A stretch of 64,000 bases of DNA from Pontibacillus chungwhensis (lineage in GTDB: Bacteria > Bacillota > Bacilli > Bacillales > BH030062), in NCBI RefSeq assembly GCF_030166655.1, contig NZ_CP126446.1, positions 1,488,001 to 1,552,000 of the forward strand, read 5' to 3'. Both the position numbers and the translations under genes were made by a program. The notes beneath the pieces are model-generated. The model was not told the DNA's origin, did no database searches, and worked only from the letters and a program-made list of their open reading frames with translations. Shown here in pieces: positions 57,476 through 64,000 of this stretch; position 1 is the stretch's first letter, and every line of letters starts with the position of its first letter.

Positions 57476-57670
57476 ATGGGGGTGGGGAAGATAATCAGTT
57501 TTTATCTAATCAATATGGTGGCCGCGCTTGGTATCATACTAGGTGTTGTAGGAATTGTCCTTATGCTAATTCGAAGAGTCACACAACCTCGTAAAGAACT
57601 ACAGGAGAAAGTGGATCATCTTGAACGTGAAGTAAGTGTATTACAACTTGAATTAAGGAAGGATCCTTAA
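57476..57670 (+). CDS. Small membrane protein with C-terminal coiled coil
   Basis: About 64 residues: one hydrophobic segment (ISFYLINMVAALGIILGVVGIVLMLI) followed by a basic turn and a coiled coil (LQEKVDHLEREVSVLQLELRK). The start is uncertain (ATG 57476 or GTG 57482); no strong ribosome binding site is visible. A terminator follows. The one-helix-plus-coil design resembles small scaffold or stress proteins, but no family was recognised. Confidence 0.5.
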   Translation: MGVGKIISFYLINMVAALGIILGVVGIVLMLIRRVTQPRKELQEKVDHLEREVSVLQLELRKDP

Positions 57671-57690
57671 ACGTTCATTCATTCTCCATC

Positions 57691-57726
57691 AAAAAAAGAA
57701 GAACTTCCTTAAGAGGAAGTTCTTTT
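57691..57726. terminator. Bidirectional terminator
   Basis: AAAAGAAGAACTTCC and GGAAGTTCTTTT arms between the small membrane protein gene and the convergent alpha/beta hydrolase gene. Confidence 0.9.
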
Positions 57727-57740
57727 GCTGTTTAACAGGG

Positions 57741-58544
57741 TTATTTTAGGAGCTTTAAGAGCTCTTCATTACATTTTTCGCGCTCATCGTAAACAAGGCC
57801 ATGTCCGCTAATTTCAAATGAAACGAACGTGGAGTCCTTAATTTCATTGTGTAAAATTTCGGAGAAGGCATAATCACAAATGTTGTCATCCTCACCGTGC
57901 ATGATAAGGGTTGGCACGTTTACGTACTCTAACACGTGCCTGAGGTCTTCATCTCTTAAGGATTTGGCTGTCTCTATCGTTGCATGGGAACTGGCTTCTA
58001 ATCCTAAATGGAAGAACCATTCGTCAAATGGTGCTGAGGTTGCTTTATGAAAGAAGTTACCGCCAAAGTCTTTTAAGGCTTTTGGTCGATCATTTTGGAA
58101 AGCATTGATCAGACCGTCTACTTCTTCTTGCGGCATACCGTGCTGGAATCCGTCCCGAGCCGTGAAGCTAGGGGCAGCGGCTCCGATTAGAATAAGCTGG
58201 GCTAGTTGATCGTTGGCGTGTTTCGTTGCGTATTGGATGCTAATTGGTCCGCCCATGGAAAAGCCGGCCAGGAAGAAGTTTTTAAGTTCTAACGTTTCCA
58301 CAACCACTTTTATATCGTGAGCGAGTGTATCGTAGTCATAGCCAAATGCCGGTTTATCAGATTGTCCAAATCCACGCAGATCAATGCCGATAAAGCGGTA
58401 GCCTTTCTGTGGAAGTTCATTCATTTGGTATTCAAACATCTTATGATTTAAAGGCCATCCGTGGATGAAGACGATGGGCTGTCCTTCGCCAATATCTTCT
58501 ACAAAAAGCTTTACTCCAGATTCTACTTCAATAAAATGTGACAT
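57741..58544 (-). CDS. Alpha/beta hydrolase (esterase / chloroperoxidase-like)
   Basis: A 267-residue cytosolic hydrolase. The oxyanion motif HGWPLNH lies near residue 29, the nucleophile Ser96 is in GFSMGG, the acid probably in HGEDDNIC and the catalytic His in SGHGLVYDE. It resembles non-haem chloroperoxidase and aryl-esterase type hydrolases; substrate unknown. GGAGTG precedes the ATG. Confidence 0.87.
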   Translation of the reverse strand: MSHFIEVESGVKLFVEDIGEGQPIVFIHGWPLNHKMFEYQMNELPQKGYRFIGIDLRGFGQSDKPAFGYDYDTLAHDIKVVVETLELKNFFLAGFSMGGPISIQYATKHANDQLAQLILIGAAAPSFTARDGFQHGMPQEEVDGLINAFQNDRPKALKDFGGNFFHKATSAPFDEWFFHLGLEASSHATIETAKSLRDEDLRHVLEYVNVPTLIMHGEDDNICDYAFSEILHNEIKDSTFVSFEISGHGLVYDEREKCNEELLKLLK

Positions 58545-58663
58545 CCTAACACTCCTTTTAGTTGCATAGCTAGTGAACTATTTCCCTCATAATGGAAGGA
58601 TAAACCCGTGGATGAGTGACCGGGAAGGATGCTTTAATGAGAGATAAAGTGGTTGGGGAAATA

Positions 58664-58690
58664 AAAAATACGCCCTGATTAAGGGCGTAT
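58664..58690 (-). terminator. Terminator of the SET-domain gene
   Basis: ATACGCCCT and AGGGCGTAT arms; on the minus strand followed by TTTTTTAT. Confidence 0.88.
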
Positions 58691-58697
58691 CAAAAGA

Positions 58698-59075
58698 TTA
58701 TTCTTTATCGAACCAAAGAAGTTCTTGGTCATCGACGAATCCGTTATAGTTAATGAGAATTTCCTCACCAGCTTTAATATCCGTGTAAGCGTAAAACTCG
58801 AACGTATCGTTATCAAAATTAATGACGTAATTTGAATTCGGTTGATACGAGTGGTTAAACAGCATTCCGTACCCTAAAAGAAGGGCCGTGTGATTCGCTC
58901 CATATTCAAAGGCATAGTCAGCCAGGAGCGTTTTCTCAATATGCTCATGGTCTTCATTTGGATAAGGTATGACCGGGGCTTCGTGGATTAGTTCACGCTT
59001 CTCAATATCACGCGTAGCGAAAACGCCTCTGTTATACTCTCCATCAGAGAGACTTGATGTCTTAATTTCAATCAT
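58698..59075 (-). CDS. SET-domain protein (putative lysine methyltransferase)
   Basis: Start at ATG 59075 (MIEIKTSSLSDGEYNRGVFA), with GGTGAT upstream; the longer frame to 59180 is not supported. The 125-residue product is a minimal SET domain: NRGVFATRDIEKRELI at the start, GYGMLFNHSYQPNSNY (the NHSxxPN knot motif) and YTDIKAGEEILINYNGF (the GEELxxxY motif). SET domains transfer methyl groups from SAM to protein lysines. Targets of bacterial examples are mostly unknown. Confidence 0.87.
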   Translation of the reverse strand: MIEIKTSSLSDGEYNRGVFATRDIEKRELIHEAPVIPYPNEDHEHIEKTLLADYAFEYGANHTALLLGYGMLFNHSYQPNSNYVINFDNDTFEFYAYTDIKAGEEILINYNGFVDDQELLWFDKE

Positions 59076-59169
59076 GTGTATCACCACGCATTCTAATAAA
59101 CTATACCCAGTCTGACACGTCTCACCCAAAAAAACAACCCCGCCCTTTACCGCAGTGAAAGAATAAAGC

Positions 59170-59254
59170 GTGCCAGACACCCTTTTGCGCTGTGAAGTAC
59201 AGCTGGGTGTCAGACACGCTTTCGTGCTGTAAAGACTTGCAGGGTGTCAGACAC
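59170..59254. repeat. 37-bp array, locus 7 (3 copies)
   Basis: GTGCCAGACAC at 59170 and GTGTCAGACAC at 59207 and 59244, 37 bp apart. They abut the 3' end of the acetate transporter gene. Confidence 0.95.
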
Positions 59255-59260
59255 CGTGGT

Positions 59261-59881
59261 TTAGTCTTTGAAGATACCAAATGGCTTTCCTACTGGTAAG
59301 GTTACGCGGCCGAAGTGTGTGTTTAAGACACTTGCAGCGGAACCGTAGAAGCTTAAGAGGGCGATGCAGAATTCTGCAATCGCTGCTAGGGTGTGCATCC
59401 CTTCAGGCATAATGCCTAGAGTAGAGAAAGATAGTCCAATAAATAAGAAATCAATAAAGACGAAGATAAAGAACAAGACTTTATGAGTTTCCATAGCGCC
59501 AATCGTCATAAAGACACTAAAGATTAAGTATCCAATGTAAGCCATCCCTAGCTGATTAGGGTCTACCGCTGCCGCTGCTGCTTCGCCGAAAACGCCAAAA
59601 TCAATTAACCACGAAGTTCCCACACCAAGCCAGAATAAGCCAAAAGCTCCAAAAGCAGTGGTTCCGAATGTATTGTTGTGTTTAGCATCCAGAGAACTCG
59701 CGATGAGCTGTGCGATCCCTCCTAAGAATATGGCCCATGGCAAGACAAATGAGACGCCGTCAGTCCAGCCTAATTTAGCGGATGATGCGACAAGCGTTAC
59801 CATGGCAAGGCCAAACAGCCCGATAGCAGATGGATCGGCCGTTGCTACTTGGACCTTTTGCGTTGTTTGTTGTTCATTCAT
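59261..59881 (-). CDS. Acetate uptake transporter, GPR1/FUN34/YaaH (SatP) family
   Basis: A 206-residue protein with six membrane helices. The family signature is ADPSAIGLFGLAMVTLVASSAKLGW near the N-terminus (NPAPLGLxGF-type in other members). Length and topology match SatP/YaaH acetate-succinate transporters. GGAGGTATCATC precedes the ATG. No terminator is seen; the 37-bp array lies at the 3' end. Confidence 0.9.
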   Translation of the reverse strand: MNEQQTTQKVQVATADPSAIGLFGLAMVTLVASSAKLGWTDGVSFVLPWAIFLGGIAQLIASSLDAKHNNTFGTTAFGAFGLFWLGVGTSWLIDFGVFGEAAAAAVDPNQLGMAYIGYLIFSVFMTIGAMETHKVLFFIFVFIDFLFIGLSFSTLGIMPEGMHTLAAIAEFCIALLSFYGSAASVLNTHFGRVTLPVGKPFGIFKD

Positions 59882-60113
59882 GATGATACCTCCTATTAAA
59901 CATACTTAGCTAATTTACATAAAAATGAGGTGCTATGCAATAGATTTTCTCATGTAAGCGTCATTTTCATTGTTCGCTCTCATTGAACGTAAAAAGAGCT
60001 TGCGTAATGCCTGTTAAAAATTTTGGAGTGAGATTAATTGAGTTAGAGGGGAATCCATAGGTGAAAAAGAAACTATTCATTAAGTACAATTTCTAGTATA
60101 GAGGGGGATGGAT

Positions 60114-60890
60114 ATGAAGAGGTGGAACGTCTGGTGGATTGGCATCGTGCTCTTATTAAGTGGATGTGGCTCGGCTTCTATTCCGAATGGTTCCGATGAG
60201 GAAGGTGACTCAAATGATTATTACGAATCTGCTGAAGGCTTGGAAGGAGAATCTTTAAAAGAAGAGCTTCACAGGATTATTGATGATCATAAGGAATTAT
60301 CCTATGACGACGTGTGGGATGCGCTTCGTCAAACCGATGAAGACCCGGGGAATGCAAGCAACGTCTTGCTCCTGTACAAAGGAGCCTCTATTTCAAAAAA
60401 TGAAAACGGCGGCCTTGTGGATGAGTGGAACCGCGAGCACGTCTGGGCTAAATCTCACGGTGACTTCGGAACCCGTAGAGGTGCAGGGACCGATCTGCAT
60501 CACTTACGCCCTACGGATGTTTCTGTTAATTCGACCAGGGGCAACTTGGATTTTGACAATGGTGGCTCATTGCATTCAGAAGCCCCGGATACCTATTACG
60601 ATTCAGATTCATGGGAGCCGCGTGATGAAGTGAAAGGGGACGTGGCTCGAATGATCTTTTATATGGCAGTACGCTATGAAGGAGACAGCGGTGAATTGGA
60701 CTTAGAGATAGCGGATGCCGTTGGTACAAGCGGGCCAACGCTCGGGAAGCTCTCGACCTTGAAAGAATGGCATGAAAGTGATCCAGTAGATTCATTTGAA
60801 CAAAATCGAAACGAAATCATTTTTTCAGCCTATCAAGGAAATCGAAATCCCTTTATTGACCACCCAGAATACGTAGAGTTGATTTGGTGA
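60114..60890 (+). CDS. Secreted endonuclease I-family nuclease, lipoprotein
   Basis: Start at ATG 60114, six bases after GAGGGGG; the ATG at 60108 overlaps that site. The 258-residue product has a lipoprotein signal with lipobox LLSGC (Cys about 19), an acidic linker, then the endonuclease I fold: catalytic EWNREHVWAKSHG, GTDLHHLRPTDVSVNSTRGN and a C-terminal NRNEIIFSAYQGNRNPFIDHPEY. It resembles EndA/BsnI-type extracellular nucleases that degrade DNA and RNA. Being anchored outside the cell next to a secreted nucleosidase suggests nucleic-acid scavenging. Confidence 0.92.
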   Translation: MKRWNVWWIGIVLLLSGCGSASIPNGSDEEGDSNDYYESAEGLEGESLKEELHRIIDDHKELSYDDVWDALRQTDEDPGNASNVLLLYKGASISKNENGGLVDEWNREHVWAKSHGDFGTRRGAGTDLHHLRPTDVSVNSTRGNLDFDNGGSLHSEAPDTYYDSDSWEPRDEVKGDVARMIFYMAVRYEGDSGELDLEIADAVGTSGPTLGKLSTLKEWHESDPVDSFEQNRNEIIFSAYQGNRNPFIDHPEYVELIW

Positions 60891-60987
60891 GTGACGATCA
60901 AGAAAAGTAGGTCCCTGAAAAGACGAACATTTTAGTTTTGGTAATAAAAAACATTCGTGATTTTGATTGAATCGATTTAATTCTTCT

Positions 60988-61006
60988 GTTACAGTTACCT
61001 TGTAAC
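60988..61006. promoter_or_regulatory. Inverted repeat at the riboswitch promoter
   Basis: GTTACA-N7-TGTAAC, a perfect 6-bp inverted repeat whose centre lies about 25 bp before the guanine aptamer, overlapping the region expected for the promoter. Candidate repressor site; regulator unknown. Confidence 0.4.
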
Positions 61007-61023
61007 CACCTAAAAATTTTATC

Positions 61024-61094
61024 ACTCGTATATTCTCAGTAATACGGTCTGAGCGTTTCTACCTGGTTCCCATTGAAAGAACTAGACTACGGGT
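61024..61094 (+). ncRNA. Guanine-type purine riboswitch
   Basis: P1 ACTCGTA / TACGGGT; P2 CTCAG / CTGAG with loop TAATACGGT; J2/3 GTTTCTACC; P3 CTGGTTC / GAACTAG with loop CCATTGAAA; J3/1 GACTAC. The nucleotide that pairs with the ligand is C in GACTAC, the guanine/hypoxanthine class rather than adenine. A terminator follows 94 nt later, then the lipoprotein nucleosidase. Confidence 0.95.
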
Positions 61095-61187
61095 TGAAGT
61101 ATAGCCATGGACAGCTTCATCTATGTTGCTGTTCATAAGAAACACTACAATGACGTTTGTATAGGTTTCTCATACTTTAACTTTGCT

Positions 61188-61229
61188 GGTCTGGAAGGTA
61201 GAAAGGATTCTACCTTCCAGACCTTTTTT
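61188..61229 (+). terminator. Expression-platform terminator of the guanine riboswitch
   Basis: GGTCTGGAAGGTAGAA pairs perfectly with TTCTACCTTCCAGACC (loop about 4 nt) and is followed by six T. It ends 90 nt before the nucleosidase start. Confidence 0.92.
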
Positions 61230-61318
61230 ATGGAGAAAAATAAGACCCTGATCGAATGACGAGGGAATCGGTAAAAGGTTTAGGCGACAACTAGATTTCT
61301 CAAAAGGAGCGATGTAAC

Positions 61319-62191
61319 ATGAAGCAAAACGTATTCACAAAACAAGTAGCCATCATTGCAACATTATGTCTTATCTTACTGGCAGGATGTAGTTCCACGG
61401 CAGAATCACAAACATCTGAAGAAGAGGTTCAACCGATTCTGGTTCAGGGTCCGATGCCAATTGAAGCGGAAAACTTCGCCGATAAACTATCAGATGTGGA
61501 AGAAGAAACATCCGGCACATTTGTATTTTATAAAGGAAAGCTTGATGGATATCCTGTCATCGTTGCGAAAACAGGTAAAGGAATGGAAAACACAGCTGCT
61601 GCAACTGCCGTAGCAATCGAACTTTATAACCCTGCAGCGATTATTAATCAGGGTACTTCAGGAGGACACGATCCGAATTTGAATGTATTTGATATTGTGT
61701 TAGGTGAAAAAACGACAAACATTGGCTCTCTTAAGACAGGAGACCGAGCGGACGGAGAAGGAATCAAGCCAACGAACTGGATTCCAATGGACTTAATGGC
61801 TTCTGAAGGAAGTGCAGGAGAGGACCCTGATGCGGAGAAAGCTCGATTCTTTGAAGGGGACGAAGATCTTCTTGCCGCAGCAAAAGCGGTTAAAGATGTC
61901 CATACAGAAGGAAAAGTCGTTGAAGGAACGATTGGGTCTGCGGATGTATGGAATAATGAAGTCGACCGCATTCAATGGTTCCACGAAAATTACGGCACAT
62001 CTGTAGAAGAGATGGAAGGAGCAGCAGGGGCTCAAATCGCAAAAGCGTATGATGTTCCTTTCTTAGGTATTCGCATTCTTTCTAATAATAAAACAAATGG
62101 TGGACAGTATAACCCTGAAACAGCTAGCGCTAATCAGGAATATGTGTTTGAGGTTGTAAAAGAATATATCGATTCTTATGTAGAGAAGTAA
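61319..62191 (+). CDS. Lipoprotein nucleosidase of the MTAN/PNP superfamily
   Basis: A 290-residue lipoprotein: lipobox LLAGC, short acidic linker, then a nucleoside phosphorylase/MTAN fold. Seen: PMPIEAENFADKL, GTFVFYKGKLDGYPVIVAKTGKGMENTAAATA, INQGTSGGHDP and VEEMEGAAGAQIAKAYDVPFLGIRILSNN. Glu233 in EMEG aligns with MTAN Glu174. The MTAN catalytic Asp197, 23 residues on, is Asn256 here (ILSNN against ISD). Asn at this position is used by trimeric 6-oxopurine PNPs, so inosine or guanosine is a plausible substrate. The guanine riboswitch supports that. AAAAGGAG precedes the ATG. Confidence 0.9.
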   Translation: MKQNVFTKQVAIIATLCLILLAGCSSTAESQTSEEEVQPILVQGPMPIEAENFADKLSDVEEETSGTFVFYKGKLDGYPVIVAKTGKGMENTAAATAVAIELYNPAAIINQGTSGGHDPNLNVFDIVLGEKTTNIGSLKTGDRADGEGIKPTNWIPMDLMASEGSAGEDPDAEKARFFEGDEDLLAAAKAVKDVHTEGKVVEGTIGSADVWNNEVDRIQWFHENYGTSVEEMEGAAGAQIAKAYDVPFLGIRILSNNKTNGGQYNPETASANQEYVFEVVKEYIDSYVEK

Positions 62192-62199
62192 GTTTGTAT

Positions 62200-62233
62200 A
62201 CACATGCGGTCCTAGACCGCATGTGTATTTTTT
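62200..62233 (+). terminator. Terminator of the nucleosidase gene
   Basis: ACACATGCGGTC and GACCGCATGTGT arms followed by a T-run, 9 nt after the stop codon. Confidence 0.93.
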
Positions 62234-62293
62234 TCCACTCTTTGGAGCTGATATATGTTACTTAGATGGAGCCGCCTGTGTTTGATGAGTGCT

Positions 62294-62422
62294 TGGGTTT
62301 GCTCGGGGACAACTCGCTTTCCTGCGGGGAGATGGGGAGCCTCCTCGTTCGCTACCGCTCTCTGTGGGGTCTCCCCTAGGCTCTTTCCCCCGCGGGAGTC
62401 TCGCTGCCACCGAGCAAACCCA
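62294..62422. repeat. Palindromic dispersed element, copy 5 (inverted)
   Basis: Inner arms TGGGTTTGCTCGG / CCGAGCAAACCCA enclose the shared core in the opposite orientation to copies 1-3. Confidence 0.87.
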
Positions 62423-62475
62423 GGCTATAAGGAGAGGCAGCTCTGAGGCACGAAAGAAGAGAGCTCTCATACTCA

Positions 62476-62569
62476 CATGGCATGTTTTCGTTAATCCATA
62501 ACTCCCCGACAGGAAAGTGAGTGGTTTCCAAGCCCGCCTTACGCCCACCTTAAAGCAAACGAAAACATT
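62476..62569. repeat. Half-length remnant of the palindromic element
   Basis: Outer arms TGTTTTCGTT (62481) / AACGAAAACA remain, with CTCCCC...AGGAAAGTGAGTGGTTTCC from one half of the core. The other half is missing. Together with copy 5 it fills most of the 62192-62675 intergenic stretch. Confidence 0.7.
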
Positions 62570-62605
62570 CTCTCTTAGCAAAGTCTTATTTATGTAATTT
62601 TACCT

Positions 62606-62634
62606 TTGACTTAGCACCTCTACCGTGCTAAATT
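62606..62634 (+). promoter_or_regulatory. SigA promoter of the tetR gene with embedded palindrome
   Basis: TTGACT, 17 bp, TAAATT. The spacer is occupied by TTAGCAC-N7-GTGCTAA (62611-62631), a perfect inverted repeat placed where a repressor would block polymerase. Confidence 0.75.
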
Positions 62635-62638
62635 CAAA

Positions 62639-62661
62639 GTAGAATGAACGTTCTATCTAAA
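62639..62661. promoter_or_regulatory. Shared 23-bp operator candidate, copy 1
   Basis: GTAGAATGAACGTTCTATCT plus AAA, containing the half-palindrome TAGAA-N6-TTCTA. It is identical except for one base to 63339-63361 ahead of the MFS gene. Confidence 0.7.
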
Positions 62662-62675
62662 CTGGAGGTTTGCCA

Positions 62676-63221
62676 TTGAGTAAGAAGAGGAAACAACTCT
62701 TAAACGTAGCAGAACAATTATTTTACGATTACGGATTTCATGGGGTTGGTCTGAAACAAATTATACAAGAAGCCAATGTCGCAACGATGACCCTTTATAA
62801 TCACTTCTCTTCAAAAGATAAGTTAGTCGAGGAGTCGATCAGAAACCGTGAGGAGCGGTATTGGGCGTATATGGATACGGTGGATGAACATACAGAAACA
62901 CCCTTTATTGAATTAGCGAAACAACACGGACAATTTCTAAAAGAAGTCTCCTATCAAGGCTGTATGTTTTTAAGAGCCATTGAAGTGTACTCAGAGACTA
63001 ATCCAGAGATTGCCCAAATTGCCCGTGATCATAAAGACAAGCTACTCCGTTTTTTTGAAGACCTTGGAGAAAGCATTGGAATTAAGGAGCACAAAGATTT
63101 CTCTTATCAATTCCTATTGATTCTAGAAGGTGCGACCTCCATGACACAAATAACAGATTCGGAGCAAGCAACCGCACACGCCATCACCATGACAAAACGA
63201 TTACTAGATACTTACCATTAA
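62676..63221 (+). CDS. TetR-family transcriptional regulator
   Basis: Start at TTG 62676, seven bases after TGGAGG. A 181-residue repressor. The N-terminal helix-turn-helix reads AEQLFYDYGFHGVGLKQIIQEANVATMTLYNHFSSKDKLVEE; the C-terminal ligand domain is alpha-helical with one Cys. It is followed by an MFS transporter with the same upstream operator sequence, so it probably represses itself and the pump. The ligand is unknown. Confidence 0.9.
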   Translation: MSKKRKQLLNVAEQLFYDYGFHGVGLKQIIQEANVATMTLYNHFSSKDKLVEESIRNREERYWAYMDTVDEHTETPFIELAKQHGQFLKEVSYQGCMFLRAIEVYSETNPEIAQIARDHKDKLLRFFEDLGESIGIKEHKDFSYQFLLILEGATSMTQITDSEQATAHAITMTKRLLDTYH

Positions 63222-63255
63222 AAAAACGGCATCCGAACCTTGGGTACCGTTTTTC
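63219..63255 (+). terminator. Probable terminator of the tetR gene
   Basis: AAACGG...ATCC and GGGT..CCGTTTTT arms after the stop codon. The stem has an internal mismatch. Confidence 0.6.
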
Positions 63256-63338
63256 CTATAGGCTAAACTCAATCGAATACAAAGCGTGACTGCGTTGATC
63301 TGCTTGCCCATTTGGTGAGCGTATCTTTTTACACAAAA

Positions 63339-63361
63339 GTAGAAAGAACGTTCTATCTAAA
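63339..63361. promoter_or_regulatory. Shared 23-bp operator candidate, copy 2
   Basis: GTAGAAAGAACGTTCTATCT plus AAA; 22 of 23 bases match copy 1 at 62639-62661. It begins 46 bp before the MFS start codon. Confidence 0.7.
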
Positions 63362-63384
63362 TTTAAAGAAAGGTGGAATGAATT

Positions 63385-64000
63385 ATGAAATTTACGAAAC
63401 TCGTTTTTCCCGGTGTAACGATGATCGCGGTTACGTATGGCCTGGCCCGCTATAGCTATGGTTTATTACTTCCAAACATTCATGCCACCTTCGGCATGTC
63501 AGATCTAGTATCTGGTATTATTTCTTCATTATTTTATCTCGCATACTGCTTTACCATCCTCTATTCGACGGTCATGACGTCGAGGAAAGGTCCAAGGCAA
63601 ATGATTCTGCTCGCCGGTTCATTTGCGTTATGTGGACTACTGATTATTAGCGGGGCAAGGTCAGAGTGGGCCCTTGGAATCGGTGTGCTCTTAGCAGGGG
63701 GCAGTACAGGGCTCGTGTCACCCCCTTATGGAGCAGCGATCGCCTTGTGGATTAAAGAGCCTTTACAAGGAAAAGCCAATACTTGGATTAACGCTGGTAC
63801 GAGTATTGGAATTGTGGTGACAGGGGCAGCAGCCATTCTGTTAACGCCTCATTGGCGCATGACTTATGCGATTTATGCAGCCATTGCATTTCTCGTGTTG
63901 ATCTGGAATTACAGGATCATTCCTAAAGAAGAATCTTCGCTTCGATTTGAACAAGGTCGCTTATCGCTAAGAGGGCTAAAAGGGAGTCCTTCCATTGTTA
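63385..64000 (+). CDS. MFS transporter, N-terminal part
   Basis: Starts at ATG 63385 after GAAAGGTGG and runs open to the window end (205 codons). The visible half begins MKFTKLVFPGVTMIAVTYGLARYSYGLLLP and has about six hydrophobic segments, with a short basic loop TSRKGPRQ between the second and third as in MFS carriers. It is a probable efflux or uptake carrier controlled by the adjacent TetR protein. Substrate unknown. Confidence 0.87.
   Translation, partial: MKFTKLVFPGVTMIAVTYGLARYSYGLLLPNIHATFGMSDLVSGIISSLFYLAYCFTILYSTVMTSRKGPRQMILLAGSFALCGLLIISGARSEWALGIGVLLAGGSTGLVSPPYGAAIALWIKEPLQGKANTWINAGTSIGIVVTGAAAILLTPHWRMTYAIYAAIAFLVLIWNYRIIPKEESSLRFEQGRLSLRGLKGSPSIV

Noticed and set aside
59108-59118. 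Further 37-bp repeat copy (CAGTCTGACAC)
   Set aside because: Degenerate and out of phase (62 bp from the next copy).
62255-62581. Overlapping ORFs around 62.3-62.6 kb
   Set aside because: All lie within palindromic element copy 5 and its remnant; the same peptide strings (for example RLLTPRESRS) recur as shadows of the element elsewhere.

Overview
The window comes from a low-to-moderate GC, Gram-positive, endospore-forming member of the Bacillaceae, probably a marine or salt-tolerant genus of the Halobacillus/Pontibacillus kind. Reasons: AGGAGG-type ribosome binding sites; a CotY/CotZ spore-coat protein; a protein carrying the Spo0A DNA-binding domain; Bacillus-type T-box, S-box, TPP and guanine riboswitches; NhaC and Na+/solute transporters; and several intergenic repeat families of the kind common in Bacillaceae. 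The genus is inference. No rRNA, tRNA, CRISPR array, prophage or transposase gene was recognised.

Layout. 1-8.7 kb: a beta-glucan oligosaccharide utilisation operon (ABC transporter, GH1, GH30, very large glucan phosphorylase). 9-9.5 kb: an orphan Spo0A-type regulator. 10-13.6 kb: glcD-glcF and a YibQ-type deacetylase. 13.7-20.4 kb: CstA, NhaC, spore coat protein, a small membrane protein and a sodium:solute symporter. 20.6-29.5 kb: nucleoside hydrolase, S-box-controlled metI, a gamma-glutamyl peptidase and a glutathione-type peptide ABC operon. 29.8-35.5 kb: flavin reductase/LysR pair, iron alcohol dehydrogenase, a 35-codon ORF and a chemoreceptor. 35.7-40 kb: thiamine salvage (tenA-thiD-thiM-thiE against thiW), each side under its own TPP riboswitch. 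40.5-52.8 kb: one continuous branched-chain amino-acid locus, ilvE-ilvD-[T-box]-ilvB-ilvH-ilvC-leuA-leuB-leuC-leuD-ilvA. 53.2-53.65 kb: a 20-bp-period tandem array. 53.8-60 kb: helicase and small housekeeping or unknown genes. 60.1-62.2 kb: secreted nuclease plus secreted nucleosidase with a guanine riboswitch. 62.7-64 kb: a TetR/MFS pair, the latter cut by the window end.

How the parts fit. The window is rich in RNA-level control: two TPP riboswitches, one SAM-I, one guanine riboswitch, one T-box and a probable attenuator ahead of nhaC. The intergenic space is unusually structured. Three repeat classes have a fixed period: a 37-bp unit at seven loci, a 52-bp unit x4, and a 20-bp unit x24 with a 162-bp higher order. 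A fourth class is a ~130-180 bp palindromic element in five copies whose terminal arms differ between copies but stay self-complementary.

The strongest candidates for something new are: (1) the guanine-riboswitch-controlled lipoprotein nucleosidase, in which the MTAN catalytic Asp is replaced by Asn, sitting beside a lipoprotein nuclease; (2) the 20-bp array at 53.2-53.65 kb; (3) the Spo0A effector domain on a coiled coil without a receiver domain; and (4) the covarying palindromic elements.
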